A DNA stretch of 64,000 nucleotides from positions 124,001-188,000 of the forward strand of contig OY970153.1 in assembly GCA_963706385.1 (NCBI GenBank). Reading direction: 5' to 3'. Positions within the stretch are counted from its first letter, which is position 1; the number at the start of each line of letters is the position of its first letter. Positions 28,241-36,414 of the stretch are shown here, in pieces. This DNA comes from Poindextera sp963706385. GTDB lineage: Bacteria > Pseudomonadota > Alphaproteobacteria > Caulobacterales > Caulobacteraceae. A program made the position numbers and the translations under genes. The notes beneath the pieces are model-generated. The model saw only the letters and a program-made list of their open reading frames with translations, had not been told where the DNA came from and searched no databases.

Positions 28241-28849
28241 ATGAGACACGCCACCGCATCCCTGGCCGCCGCCCTGGCTCTCGCCGGCCCGGCCTTCGCC
28301 CAGACGCCCGCCTCGCACGATCCCGCCGCGGTCAGACCGGGCGTCTACGCGGTCGAGCCCCGCCATACGCGCGTGCTGTTCGCGGTCTCACACCTGGACT
28401 TCACCACCTATTACGGCGACTTCACCGGCGTGTCGGGCCGGCTCGAGCTGAACCCGGCCGCGCCGGCCATGAGCCGGGTTTCGATCTCGATCCCGACCGC
28501 CTCGGTCTCGACCACCAACGCGGTGCTCGACGGCGAGTTGAAGAGCGCCGACTGGCTGGACGCGGCGACCTATCCGACGATCACCTTCACCTCGACCAAG
28601 GTCGAACCCACCGGCCCCGCCAACGCGAAGATCACCGGCGATCTGACCATCCACGGCGTCACCCACCCGGTCACGCTCGACGCCAAGTTCAACGCGGCCG
28701 GGGTCAACCCGCTGGACCGCAAATATACGGTCGGGTTCGACGCGACCGCCCACATCAACCGCGGCGACTACCAGGTGAAGAAATACGCGCCGATGGTGGG
28801 CGACCGGCTCGATGTGACGATCAGCGCGGCGTTCGAAAAGGCCGACTGA
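28241..28849 (+). CDS. YceI family periplasmic protein
   Basis: This 202-residue protein has a clear signal peptide (MRHATASLAAALALAGPAFA) and a YceI lipocalin-like domain starting PGVYAVEPRHTRVLFAVSH. Conserved blocks include FTGVSGRLELNP, SADWLDAATYPTITFTSTK and GDLTIHGVTHPVTLDAKFN. YceI proteins bind polyisoprenoids or similar lipids in the periplasm. GGAGGA lies nine bases before the ATG, so the upstream alternative at 28184 is unlikely. A CtrA-type site lies upstream. Confidence 0.92.
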   Translation: MRHATASLAAALALAGPAFAQTPASHDPAAVRPGVYAVEPRHTRVLFAVSHLDFTTYYGDFTGVSGRLELNPAAPAMSRVSISIPTASVSTTNAVLDGELKSADWLDAATYPTITFTSTKVEPTGPANAKITGDLTIHGVTHPVTLDAKFNAAGVNPLDRKYTVGFDATAHINRGDYQVKKYAPMVGDRLDVTISAAFEKAD

Positions 28850-28919
28850 CGCCTTGGCGATGGCGCGGCCCGCTCCATGCCGGCTGGACCCGGACCCGCG
28901 AATATGGCGCAATGGCGGC

Positions 28920-29321
28920 ATGAACGCCGAACTGATCACCACCAGCCTGGAGCTGGTCGCCGAACGCTGCGACGATCCGACCGCCCTGGTCTACCAGCGC
29001 CTGTTCGCCCGCGAGCCGGAGATGGAGGCCCTGTTCGTCCGCGACACCGACGCCTCGGTCCGCGGCCAGATGCTCTACCAGGTGATCGAGACCATGCTGG
29101 ACTTCATCGGCCGGCGGCATTTCGCGGTCGGCATGATCCGCTCCGAGGTGGTCAATCACGAGAACCTGGGCGTGCCGCCGCGGGTGTTCGCTTCGTTCTT
29201 CGCCACGGTGATGGAGAGCTTCCGCGACATTCTGGGGCCGGACTGGACGCCGCCGATCGACGCCGCCTGGGCCGACCTGCTGGCCGCGCTGCAGGCCGAG
29301 GCCGCGCCGAGCCCGGGTTGA
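28920..29321 (+). CDS. Globin-like protein
   Basis: This 133-residue all-helical protein resembles single-domain globins: TSLELVAERCDDPTALVYQRLFAREPEMEALF, then the central YQVIETMLDFIGRRHF and SEVVNHENLGVPPRVFASFF with candidate haem-ligand histidines, and a C-terminal FRDILGPDWTPPIDAAWADLL of the globin H-helix type (segments at about residues 9-40, 56-71, 79-98 and 104-124). It may bind haem and sense or handle O2/NO, but ligand residues are not certain. The ATG at 28920 follows the YceI stop by 70 bp. Its TGA lies inside a FixK-like box (29318-29331). Confidence 0.7.
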   Translation: MNAELITTSLELVAERCDDPTALVYQRLFAREPEMEALFVRDTDASVRGQMLYQVIETMLDFIGRRHFAVGMIRSEVVNHENLGVPPRVFASFFATVMESFRDILGPDWTPPIDAAWADLLAALQAEAAPSPG

Positions 29322-29331
29322 GCCCGATCAA
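29318..29331 (+). promoter_or_regulatory. FNR/FixK-like box overlapping the globin stop codon
   Basis: TTGAGCCCGATCAA has both TTGA and TCAA cores at the right spacing. The TGA of TTGA is the globin stop. A -41.5 site gives a start near 29366, 72 bases before the ABC transporter gene at 29438. Confidence 0.55.
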
Positions 29332-29437
29332 GGGCGCGTTCCGGCGACGGTTCTAGCTTAGCCAAGCCTGGCCGCGGGGGTCAGGCGCGTTGTTCGCGCG
29401 CGCCCCGGCTCTGTCGGGCGGCCCGCGGGAGACCGGC

Positions 29438-30151
29438 GTGGTTCTGGACGCCCATGCTTTCGAGGTGCGAGGCCTCACCAAGGTCTACCGAACCGCCGCG
29501 GGCGACGTGCACGCGCTGAGGGGGGTGGATCTGGACATTCGCCGGGGCGAGACGCTGGTGCTTCTGGGCCCGTCCGGCTCGGGCAAGTCGACCCTGCTCA
29601 ATATCCTGGGCGGCCTCGATCGGGCCAGCGGCGGGCGGGTGATGTTCCACGGGCGCGACCTGATCCAGGCTTCCGACAATGAGCTCACCCAGTACCGGCG
29701 CCGTTCGGTGGGCTTCATCTTCCAGTTCTTCAACCTCTCGCCCAGCTTGACCGCGCGCGAGAACGTCGAGCTGATCACCGAGATCGCCGACGAGCCGATG
29801 GACCCGGCCGAGGCCTTGGCGCTGGTCGGCCTGGCCGCGCGGATGGATCATTTCCCGGCCGAACTCTCTGGCGGCGAGCAGCAGCGGGTCGCTGTCGCCC
29901 GGGCCATCGCCAAGCGGCCGGAAATCCTGTTCTGCGACGAGCCGACGGGCTCGCTCGACAGCGAGAATGGGGTTCGCGCGCTCCAGGCGATCGTGGACGT
30001 GACCGCCGAGGTCGGGGCGACGACGATGATCGTCACCCATAACGCCGTGGTGGCCGACATCGCCGACCGGATCATCGAGTTCTCCGACGGCGCGGTGGCC
30101 GAGCTGCGGGACAATCCGACCAAGCGCGCGCCCAGCGCGCTGTCCTGGTGA
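29438..30151 (+). CDS. ABC transporter ATP-binding protein (LolD/MacB-type)
   Basis: This 237-residue ATPase has Walker A GPSGSGKSTLLNILGGLDR, Q-loop IFQFFNLSPSLTARENV, signature LSGGEQQRVAVARA, Walker B ILFCDEPTGSLD and the switch VTHNAV, all of the type that partners FtsX-like permeases. The GTG start at 29438 has GGGAG six bases upstream; a TTG at 29390 is possible. The stop overlaps the permease start (GTGA). The three-gene set with the permease and adaptor resembles DevBCA-type exporters. Confidence 0.9.
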   Translation: MVLDAHAFEVRGLTKVYRTAAGDVHALRGVDLDIRRGETLVLLGPSGSGKSTLLNILGGLDRASGGRVMFHGRDLIQASDNELTQYRRRSVGFIFQFFNLSPSLTARENVELITEIADEPMDPAEALALVGLAARMDHFPAELSGGEQQRVAVARAIAKRPEILFCDEPTGSLDSENGVRALQAIVDVTAEVGATTMIVTHNAVVADIADRIIEFSDGAVAELRDNPTKRAPSALSW

Positions 30152-32520
30152 GCGGGATGCGCGCCCTCGATCGCAAGCTGTTGCGCGACCTGGCGCGGAT
30201 GCGCCTGCAGGCCGCCGCGATCGCGCTCCTGATCGCCTGCGGCGTCTCGGTGGCGGTGATGGCGTTTTCGGCGCAGGAGGCCCTGGTGGCCGCCCAGAGC
30301 GGCTACTACGCGCGCACCCGGTTCGCCGACGTCTTCGCCACAGCCACCCGCGCGCCGCTCGCGGTGGTGCGCGCGCTGGAAGCCGTCGACGGCGTGGTCG
30401 CGGTGGACGCGCGGGCGATGAAGACCGGACTGATGCGGGTTCCCGGCCTGGTGCGCCCGGCCTCGGCCAGGCTCATCGCCCTGCCGGACGACGAGCGGGC
30501 GGCGCTGAACCGGCTCGTGCTGATCCAGGGCCGTCTGCCGGACCCCAACCGTACGGACGAAGCGGTCGCGCTGAAGACCTTTCTGGACGCGGCCCATGTC
30601 CGCCTCGGCGAGCGTCTGACCATGGTGATCGACGGACGCGAGATGAGCTTCACCATCGTCGGCTCGGCCCTGTCGCCGGAATTCGTCTATGTGCCGGGAC
30701 CCGGCTCGATGATGCCGGACGACGCTCACCAGGGCGTCTTCTGGGCGCCGCGGCTGACGGTCGGCAAGGCGACGGGCCTGGACGGCGCTTTCAGCATGGT
30801 CTCGCTCAAGCTGGCGCCGGGCGCCAGGCCGCCCGCGGTGCTGACCGCCGTCGACCGGGCGCTCGCGCCCTATGGCGGGACCATCGCGGTCGGGCGCGCC
30901 GACCAGATCTCCAACAAGTTCCAGGACGAGCGCATCACCCGCTTCGGCATCATCGCCTGGGTGATCCCACCGGTGTTCCTGGCCGTGGCGGCTGGCCTGG
31001 TGCACATGGTGTTCGGCCGGATGGTCGAGGCCGAGCGCGACCAGATCGGGCTTCTGAAAGCCTTCGGCTATAGCGACCTGCAGGTCGGCGCGATCTATCT
31101 GAAGATGGCGGCGTTGATCGGCCTGATCGGTTCGGCCGCGGGTGGGGTCCTGGGCGGCTGGATGGGCGGGGCGGTGACGCGGATGCTCGCGCAATACATG
31201 CGGTTTCCGAGGCTGGAGATGCGATTTTCCTGGATCGCCCTGGCGGTCGCGGCGGCCTTCTCGGTCGGGGCGGCGCTCGCCGGATCGCTGCTGGCGGTTC
31301 GCCGGGCGGCGCGCCTCAGTCCGGCCGTGGCCATGCAGCCGCCGGCCCCGACCATGTTCCGCAAGGGGCTGGTCGAGCGGCTGGCGGTCTGGCCCTGGCT
31401 CGACCAGCCGACCCGCATGATCGTGCGCGGCCTGGAGCGGTTTCCGGCGCGGGCCGGGTTGACGCTGGCGGGGCTGAGCGTGAGCCTGTCGCTGCTGGTG
31501 GGCACGCAATTCATGTTCGGCAGCCTCGATGCGATCGTCGACCAAGCCTATTTCAAGGCCCGCCATTGGACCGACGTGATCGGCTTTTCGGAAAACCGAG
31601 ATGCGCGCGCGGCGGCCGAGGCGGCGAGGCTGCCGGGCGTCATCGCCGCCGAACCGATGCGCATCGCTCCTGTTCGGTTCAGGGCGCACGGGCGCGAGGA
31701 GAAGGCCGCCGTCACCGGCGTCGACCCCGACGCGCGGCTGGCGCTGGCTCTGGACGATGCGGGCCGGCCGATTCCGCTGAAGGGCCGCGGGGTGATCCTC
31801 TCGGGATCGCTGGCGCTGCGGCTCGGCGTGCGACCGGGCGATCTGGTCGAAGTCGAGATCACCGAAGGCCGCCGCCCGCGGGTGGTCCTGCCGGTCACGG
31901 CCCTGGCCCAGGATTACGCCGGGCTTTCGGCCTTCATCGCCCGAGACGCCTTGAACCGGCTGATGGGCGACGGGGACGTGGCCTCCGGCGCAAGCCTGCT
32001 CACCGCCGCCGACCAGCGCCCGGCCTTCTATCGCGCGATCGAGCGCGCGCCGATGATCGCGGCCGCGGCCTCGCGCGCCGACACCGTCGCCGCCTTCCGC
32101 ACCACGGTGGCGCAGGCCGTCAACGTCGAAATGGGCTTCTTCCTCGGTTTCGCCGGCGCCATCGCCTTCGGGGTCGCCTACAACGTCAGCCGCATCGCGC
32201 TGGTCGACCGGGCGCGCGATCTGGCCACGCTTCGGGTGTTGGGCTTCGACCAACTGGAGTGCGCCTATATCCTTTTGGGCGAGATCCTGTTTCTCGCTCT
32301 GCTGGCGACGCCGCTGGGCGTCTTGGGCGGCATTGGACTGGCCAAGGCCCTGGTCGTGGCCTTCTCGCGCCAGGAGATGCAATTTCCCTTCATCATCACC
32401 GCCCGCGGCTATGGGATGGCGTTCGCCGCCTACCTCGCGGCCGTGCTCGCGGCCGTGGCGCTGGTCGGGCGGCGCATATGGTCGCTTGATCTGGTGACGG
32501 CGTTGAAGACACGGGAGTGA
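30148..32520 (+). CDS. FtsX-like ABC transporter permease (two-module)
   Basis: This 790-residue permease has two FtsX/MacB-like modules. After an N-terminal helix (AAAIALLIACGVSVAVMAF) comes a large extracytoplasmic region, then helices around IIAWVIPPVFLAVAAGL and the QIGLLKAFGYSDLQVGAIY coupling segment, a second helical start (LTLAGLSVSLSLLVGTQF), another periplasmic part, and the C-terminal DLATLRVLGFDQLECAYIL with GEILFLALLATPLGVLGG. It works with the ATPase before it and the adaptor after it to export an unknown substrate. The GTG at 30148 overlaps the ATPase stop; an ATG three codons later is possible. Confidence 0.9.
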   Translation: MSGMRALDRKLLRDLARMRLQAAAIALLIACGVSVAVMAFSAQEALVAAQSGYYARTRFADVFATATRAPLAVVRALEAVDGVVAVDARAMKTGLMRVPGLVRPASARLIALPDDERAALNRLVLIQGRLPDPNRTDEAVALKTFLDAAHVRLGERLTMVIDGREMSFTIVGSALSPEFVYVPGPGSMMPDDAHQGVFWAPRLTVGKATGLDGAFSMVSLKLAPGARPPAVLTAVDRALAPYGGTIAVGRADQISNKFQDERITRFGIIAWVIPPVFLAVAAGLVHMVFGRMVEAERDQIGLLKAFGYSDLQVGAIYLKMAALIGLIGSAAGGVLGGWMGGAVTRMLAQYMRFPRLEMRFSWIALAVAAAFSVGAALAGSLLAVRRAARLSPAVAMQPPAPTMFRKGLVERLAVWPWLDQPTRMIVRGLERFPARAGLTLAGLSVSLSLLVGTQFMFGSLDAIVDQAYFKARHWTDVIGFSENRDARAAAEAARLPGVIAAEPMRIAPVRFRAHGREEKAAVTGVDPDARLALALDDAGRPIPLKGRGVILSGSLALRLGVRPGDLVEVEITEGRRPRVVLPVTALAQDYAGLSAFIARDALNRLMGDGDVASGASLLTAADQRPAFYRAIERAPMIAAAASRADTVAAFRTTVAQAVNVEMGFFLGFAGAIAFGVAYNVSRIALVDRARDLATLRVLGFDQLECAYILLGEILFLALLATPLGVLGGIGLAKALVVAFSRQEMQFPFIITARGYGMAFAAYLAAVLAAVALVGRRIWSLDLVTALKTRE

Positions 32521-32522
32521 TC

Positions 32523-33704
32523 ATGGCCCGCAAACTTCAGGTCCGCGGCTATGTCATCTCGGGGCTGGCGATCGCCGCCGCCGGCCTGCTCGTCTTCCTG
32601 TTCGCGCCCCGGCCGCTGGAGGTCGAGGCGGCGGCGGTGCGGCGCGGTCCGATCGCCGAGGCGGTTACCGACCAGGGCGTGGCGCGGGTCCGGCAGGCCT
32701 ATGTGGTCTCCGCGCCGGTCGCCGGGCGGGTGGAGCGGCTTCCGCTCGAGGTCGGCGACCGCGTCGTCGCCGGCGTGACCGTGGTGGCGCGGCTGCGCTC
32801 GATGGCGCCCAGCTTTCTGGATCCGCGCGCCCGCGCCCAGGCGTTGGCGGCGCTGGCCTCGGCCCAGGCCCAGCGTGAGCGGCTGAACGCCGAAGCCGTG
32901 CGCGCCGCCGGCGCGCTCGCCCGCCTCGGCCCGCTGGCTCAGCAGGGCATGGTCTCGCGCCAGTCGCTGGACGACGCCCAGGCGGCGGCGGATGCGGCCA
33001 AGAACGCCGTGCGCGCGGCCGAGGCCGACGTGAACGCCCGGCGCGCCGACCTGGCCTCCGTCCAATCCGGCCTGACCGGACCCCAGGCCGCCGGTTCGGA
33101 GGTGATCGCCATCACCTCGCCGGCGTCGGGCGTGGTCACCCACCTGTTGCAGCAGAGCGAACGCTCGATGGAGGCCGGATCGCCCCTGATCGAGATCGGC
33201 GACACCCAGGGGCTGGAGGCCCAGATCGAGTTCCTGTCGCAGGACGCGGTGAAGATCCGGCCCGGCCAGCGCGCCGAGATCTACAATTGGGGTGGTCCCG
33301 GCATGATCCCCGCCCAAGTGCGCCGCATCGAGCCGCAGGGGTTCACCAAGGTCTCGGCCCTGGGCGTCGAGGAGCAGCGCACCCTGGTGATGCTGCAGTT
33401 CACCGGGCCGCCGGCGGGCTGGGCGGGCCTCGAGCCCGGCTATCGGGTCTGGGGTCGGGTCTATCTGCGCGAGACGCCGTCGGCCGTCGTCGCGCCGCTG
33501 GGGGCGCTGGTGCGCGACCGCGGCGGCTGGGCGGTGTTCCGGATCGAACGGGGCCGGGCGCGGCTTCGGCCGGTGCGGGTCGGGGCGCTGAGCGACCACG
33601 ACGCCGAAATCCTCTCCGGCGCCGCGCCGGGCGATGTGCTGGTGGACTACCCCTCGGACCAGGTCAGGGACGGCGCCAGGGTCCGATCAAAGCCCGGTGA
33701 CTAG
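32523..33704 (+). CDS. HlyD-family periplasmic adaptor protein
   Basis: This roughly 393-residue adaptor starts MARKLQVRGYVISGLAIAAA with a single N-terminal membrane anchor. It has a lipoyl/barrel-sandwich half-motif (VVSAPVAGRVERLPLEVGD), a coiled-coil hairpin rich in Ala and Gln (ARAQALAALASAQAQRERL), the second half-motif (ITSPASGVVTHLLQQSERS) and C-terminal beta-barrel domains. It would bridge the upstream permease to an outer-membrane channel, which is not encoded in this window. The permease stop overlaps a GTG at 32517; the ATG at 32523 is equally possible. The TAG stop belongs to MITE copy 3. Confidence 0.88.
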   Translation: MARKLQVRGYVISGLAIAAAGLLVFLFAPRPLEVEAAAVRRGPIAEAVTDQGVARVRQAYVVSAPVAGRVERLPLEVGDRVVAGVTVVARLRSMAPSFLDPRARAQALAALASAQAQRERLNAEAVRAAGALARLGPLAQQGMVSRQSLDDAQAAADAAKNAVRAAEADVNARRADLASVQSGLTGPQAAGSEVIAITSPASGVVTHLLQQSERSMEAGSPLIEIGDTQGLEAQIEFLSQDAVKIRPGQRAEIYNWGGPGMIPAQVRRIEPQGFTKVSALGVEEQRTLVMLQFTGPPAGWAGLEPGYRVWGRVYLRETPSAVVAPLGALVRDRGGWAVFRIERGRARLRPVRVGALSDHDAEILSGAAPGDVLVDYPSDQVRDGARVRSKPGD

Positions 33705-33816
33705 AGCACGATGCGATCAGGCGGAATCGCCTGATCGTTGAATCGTGCTCTAAATTCAAAAGCTTGAGCGCGTTCTGGTCGCAAAACCGGGTCCACTTTT
33801 GCGGAACGCGCTCTAG
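33701..33816. repeat. Two-hairpin MITE-like element, copy 3 (116 bp)
   Basis: It has the same length, orientation and sequence as copy 2 apart from a few changes (AAATTCAAAAGCTT in the spacer and CTGGTCGC for CTGATCGC). Its first CTAG contains the stop codon of the adaptor gene; the last CTAG lies 18 bases from the convergent ABC-2 permease gene. Confidence 0.88.
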
Positions 33817-33833
33817 GTTGGCGGCCGCGAGGT

Positions 33834-34655
33834 TTATTGGGTCAGGCGCGGGTAGATCCGCGTGGCGATGATCACCAGGACGGCGATGCAAAGCCCGAGC
33901 GCCGCCAGGTCGAGCGGCAGGCCGAACTGGCTGTGGCCGCTGGTCAGCATCTGGCTGCGCAGCGCGTCCACCTCGTAGCTGAGCGGATTGACCCGCGCGA
34001 TCGCCTTCAGCCAGGGCGGCATCATGGCGATGGGATAGATGGCGTTGCTGGCGAAGAAGATCGGCATGGTCAGGAACTGGCCGATGCCCATGAACCGCTC
34101 CCGCGTCTTCACGATGCAGGCGATGATCAGGGAGAAGGTCGAAAACAGCGCCGAAGCCATGACGATCAGCACCCCCACCATGGCGATGTGAGTCGGCCGG
34201 AAGCTCAGGCCAACCCCCATCAACGCCGAACAGACATAGATCACGACGGCCTGGCTGAGACCCCGCACGCTCGAGGCCAGGGCCTTGCCGATCACCAGGG
34301 CGCTGCGCGGCGCGGGACTGACCATGTAGCGGTGCAGCACGCCCAGGTCGCGCTCCCAGATCGCCGACAGGCCAAAGAAGATGGCCACGAACAGCACGCT
34401 CTGGGCCAGGATGCCCGGCGCCAGGAAATCGAGGTACGAGCCGCCGACGTCGAGGCCCCGCACATGCGCCATCACCTGGCCGAACAGCAGGAGCCAGAGG
34501 ATCGGCTGGACCGCGCGGCTGAACAACTCGACCGGATCGTGGCGCAGCTTGGTGACCTCGGCGGCGGCCACGGCGTGGACCTGGGTCAGATAGTTCCGCG
34601 CCTGATCGAAGCGGGATCGGGGGGCGGTCCGGGAGAGCGGGGAGTCGGCGGTCAT
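33834..34655 (-). CDS. ABC-2 type transporter permease (DrrB/NodJ-like)
   Basis: This 273-residue membrane protein has six hydrophobic segments and the ABC-2 features PVELFSRAVQPILWLLLFGQVM, DFLAPGILAQSVLFVAIFFG, SPAPRSALVIGKALASSVRG and MPIFFASNAIYPIAMMPPWLK, followed by RVNPLSYEVDALR (about residues 41-62, 76-95, 113-132, 198-218 and 223-235). This is the DrrB/NodJ pattern of drug or lipo-oligosaccharide exporters. Its start overlaps the ATPase stop by four bases. It is convergent with the HlyD gene across MITE copy 3. Confidence 0.9.
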   Translation of the reverse strand: MTADSPLSRTAPRSRFDQARNYLTQVHAVAAAEVTKLRHDPVELFSRAVQPILWLLLFGQVMAHVRGLDVGGSYLDFLAPGILAQSVLFVAIFFGLSAIWERDLGVLHRYMVSPAPRSALVIGKALASSVRGLSQAVVIYVCSALMGVGLSFRPTHIAMVGVLIVMASALFSTFSLIIACIVKTRERFMGIGQFLTMPIFFASNAIYPIAMMPPWLKAIARVNPLSYEVDALRSQMLTSGHSQFGLPLDLAALGLCIAVLVIIATRIYPRLTQ

Positions 34656-35458
34656 CGAGGCTTGCCTTCCGCGCCGATGCGAACCCCGGTGAGTTCGGTG
34701 AATACGTCGTCCAGCGTCGCGTTCCCGCCCAGTCGCGCCTTCAGCTCGGCCGGCGTGCCGAGAGCCGCCAGCTTGCCGTTCGAGATCAGGGCCAGCCGGT
34801 CGCAGACCTCTTCGGCTTCGTCCATGTAGTGGGTGGAGAACACCACGGCCGCGCCGATCTCCCGACGCAGGGCCTGAACGTGCGCCCAGACCGCGCGTCG
34901 CCCGCCGGGATCGAGGCCCAAGGTCGGCTCGTCCAAGAACAGGACCGCCGGTCTGTGCAGGGTGCTCTGAGCAATCTCCAGCCGGCGCGCCATCCCGCCA
35001 GAATAGGTCCCCACCAGCCGGTCTTTGGCCTCGGTCAGGCCCATCATCTCCAGAGCCGCCGCCACCTTGCGCGCGCGCTCGGCCGCGGGGATCAGATAGA
35101 GCCGGGCCGAGAGCAGCATGTTCTCATAGCCGGTCAGTTCGCCGTCGGCCGACAGCACCTGGGGCACGTAGCCGATGTGGCCGCGAACCTTCTGCGGCGC
35201 CTTGACCACGTCGAAGCCGGCGACGATCGCCTGTCCCGAAGTGGGCGCCAGCATGGTGGTGAACATCTTCATCAAGGTGCTCTTGCCCGCGCCGTTGGGG
35301 CCGATCAGCGCGAACACCTCGCCGGCGGCGATGGTCAGCGAGACCTGGTCGACGGCGAGCACGGGACCGAACCTGCGGGTCAACTCGCGCGCCTCGACGA
35401 TGGGATCGGATGCCGCGGCCATTTCGTCGGCGTGCGTCACCAGGTCAGAAGAGTCCAT
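34652..35458 (-). CDS. ABC transporter ATP-binding protein (DrrA/NodI-like)
   Basis: This 268-residue ATPase has Walker A GPNGAGKSTLMKMFTTML, GYVPQVLSADGELTGYENM, signature YSGGMARRLEIAQSTLHRP and Walker B VLFLDEPTLGLDPGGRR with H-loop STHYMDEAEEVCDRL. The YSGGM signature and LDPGGRR are typical of DrrA-type exporters paired with ABC-2 permeases. It is translated with the permease (four-base overlap) and diverges from the FixK-like regulator gene, sharing the 173-bp region with the TACGTA palindromes. Confidence 0.92.
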   Translation of the reverse strand: MDSSDLVTHADEMAAASDPIVEARELTRRFGPVLAVDQVSLTIAAGEVFALIGPNGAGKSTLMKMFTTMLAPTSGQAIVAGFDVVKAPQKVRGHIGYVPQVLSADGELTGYENMLLSARLYLIPAAERARKVAAALEMMGLTEAKDRLVGTYSGGMARRLEIAQSTLHRPAVLFLDEPTLGLDPGGRRAVWAHVQALRREIGAAVVFSTHYMDEAEEVCDRLALISNGKLAALGTPAELKARLGGNATLDDVFTELTGVRIGAEGKPR

Positions 35459-35535
35459 ATGGAATCGGGATGGCTGGGGCGAGACGGCGGCGCAAGATGC
35501 GGCGCGGGCGGGTCCGATCGAGCGTCGGCCGGTGT

Positions 35536-35555
35536 CTACGTACTCTTACGTAAGG
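35536..35555. promoter_or_regulatory. TACGTA double palindrome, FixJ-like site before the Crp/Fnr gene
   Basis: The plus strand reads CTACGTACTCTTACGTAAG: two TACGTA units four bases apart, the second in the 10-bp palindrome CTTACGTAAG. On the minus strand GTACGTAG fits the FixJ-P consensus GTAMGTAG. It lies 76-96 bp before the regulator ATG and could serve either divergent gene. The FixJ reading is inferred. Confidence 0.5.
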
Positions 35556-35631
35556 CGTTTATCCGAATTTTCGAGCGCGCCGGAGGGGCCTACCCATAGC
35601 GACAACGAGCCAAGAGCCTGGAGTTCGTCCG

Positions 35632-36333
35632 ATGCACGCCGAGCTTTCCATCCAGACCGCCCCCGCCGCCTTGCGCCAGATCAATCCCGAGCCCGCGCGG
35701 CCCGCGCCGGGCGCCCAGTCCGGCATGACCGCCGACGCCCTGGGCGTGGACGGGGTGCGGATGGCCTACGCCCGCAACGAGGAGATCTTCGGCGAGGGCG
35801 AGCCGGTCTCCTGCGTCTATCGCGTGCTGAAAGGCGTGGCGCGCACCTACCGCATCCTCAGCGACGGCCGCCGCCAGGTCGCCGAATTCTTCCTGCCGGG
35901 CGACGTGTTCGGCCTGGAGGCTGGCGAGGACCACCGCACCTCCGCCGAGGCGGTGGTCGACTGCGAGGTGGTCGCGATCCGGCGCGGCCAGTTGGCCGAG
36001 CGGGCCATGGCCGACAGCCCGACCGGCCACAAGCTCTGGTCACTGACCCTGCACCAACTGCGCCGCAGCGAGGAGCACATGCTGGTGCTCGGGCGCAAGA
36101 ACGCCTGCGAGCGCCTGGCCTGGTTCCTGATCGACATGTCCGAGCGCATCCCCGCGCCCGACCGGGTCGAGCTGCCGATGTCGCGCCAGGACATCGCCGA
36201 CTACCTCGGCCTGACCATCGAAACGGTCTCGCGCACCATGACCCAACTGCAGGACGACGCCCTGATCGCGCTGCCGAGCTGCCGTCAGGTCGTCCTGCGC
36301 GACCGCGAGGGGCTCATGGACCTCGCCGCCTGA
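35632..36333 (+). CDS. fixK: Crp/Fnr family regulator, FixK-like
   Basis: This 233-residue regulator has a cNMP-binding-type sensor domain (YARNEEIFGEGEPVSCVYRV and QVAEFFLPGDVFGLE) and a C-terminal helix-turn-helix MSRQDIADYLGLTIETVSRT (about 183-202), whose E-x-x-x-R recognition helix is that of FNR/FixK proteins binding TTGAT-N4-ATCAA. No N-terminal iron-sulfur cysteine cluster is seen, so it is FixK-like rather than a true oxygen-sensing FNR. GGAG lies eight bases before the ATG. Ten candidate target boxes lie in the window. A FixJ-like site upstream suggests a FixLJ-FixK cascade. Confidence 0.85.
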   Translation: MHAELSIQTAPAALRQINPEPARPAPGAQSGMTADALGVDGVRMAYARNEEIFGEGEPVSCVYRVLKGVARTYRILSDGRRQVAEFFLPGDVFGLEAGEDHRTSAEAVVDCEVVAIRRGQLAERAMADSPTGHKLWSLTLHQLRRSEEHMLVLGRKNACERLAWFLIDMSERIPAPDRVELPMSRQDIADYLGLTIETVSRTMTQLQDDALIALPSCRQVVLRDREGLMDLAA

Positions 36334-36414
36334 GGCTCGGCCTCCGCGCGAGCGGCGAGGGTGAATCGTCGCGAAGGCCAACGCCCGCGCGACCCTGACG
36401 GCGAGCAGGCTTCC

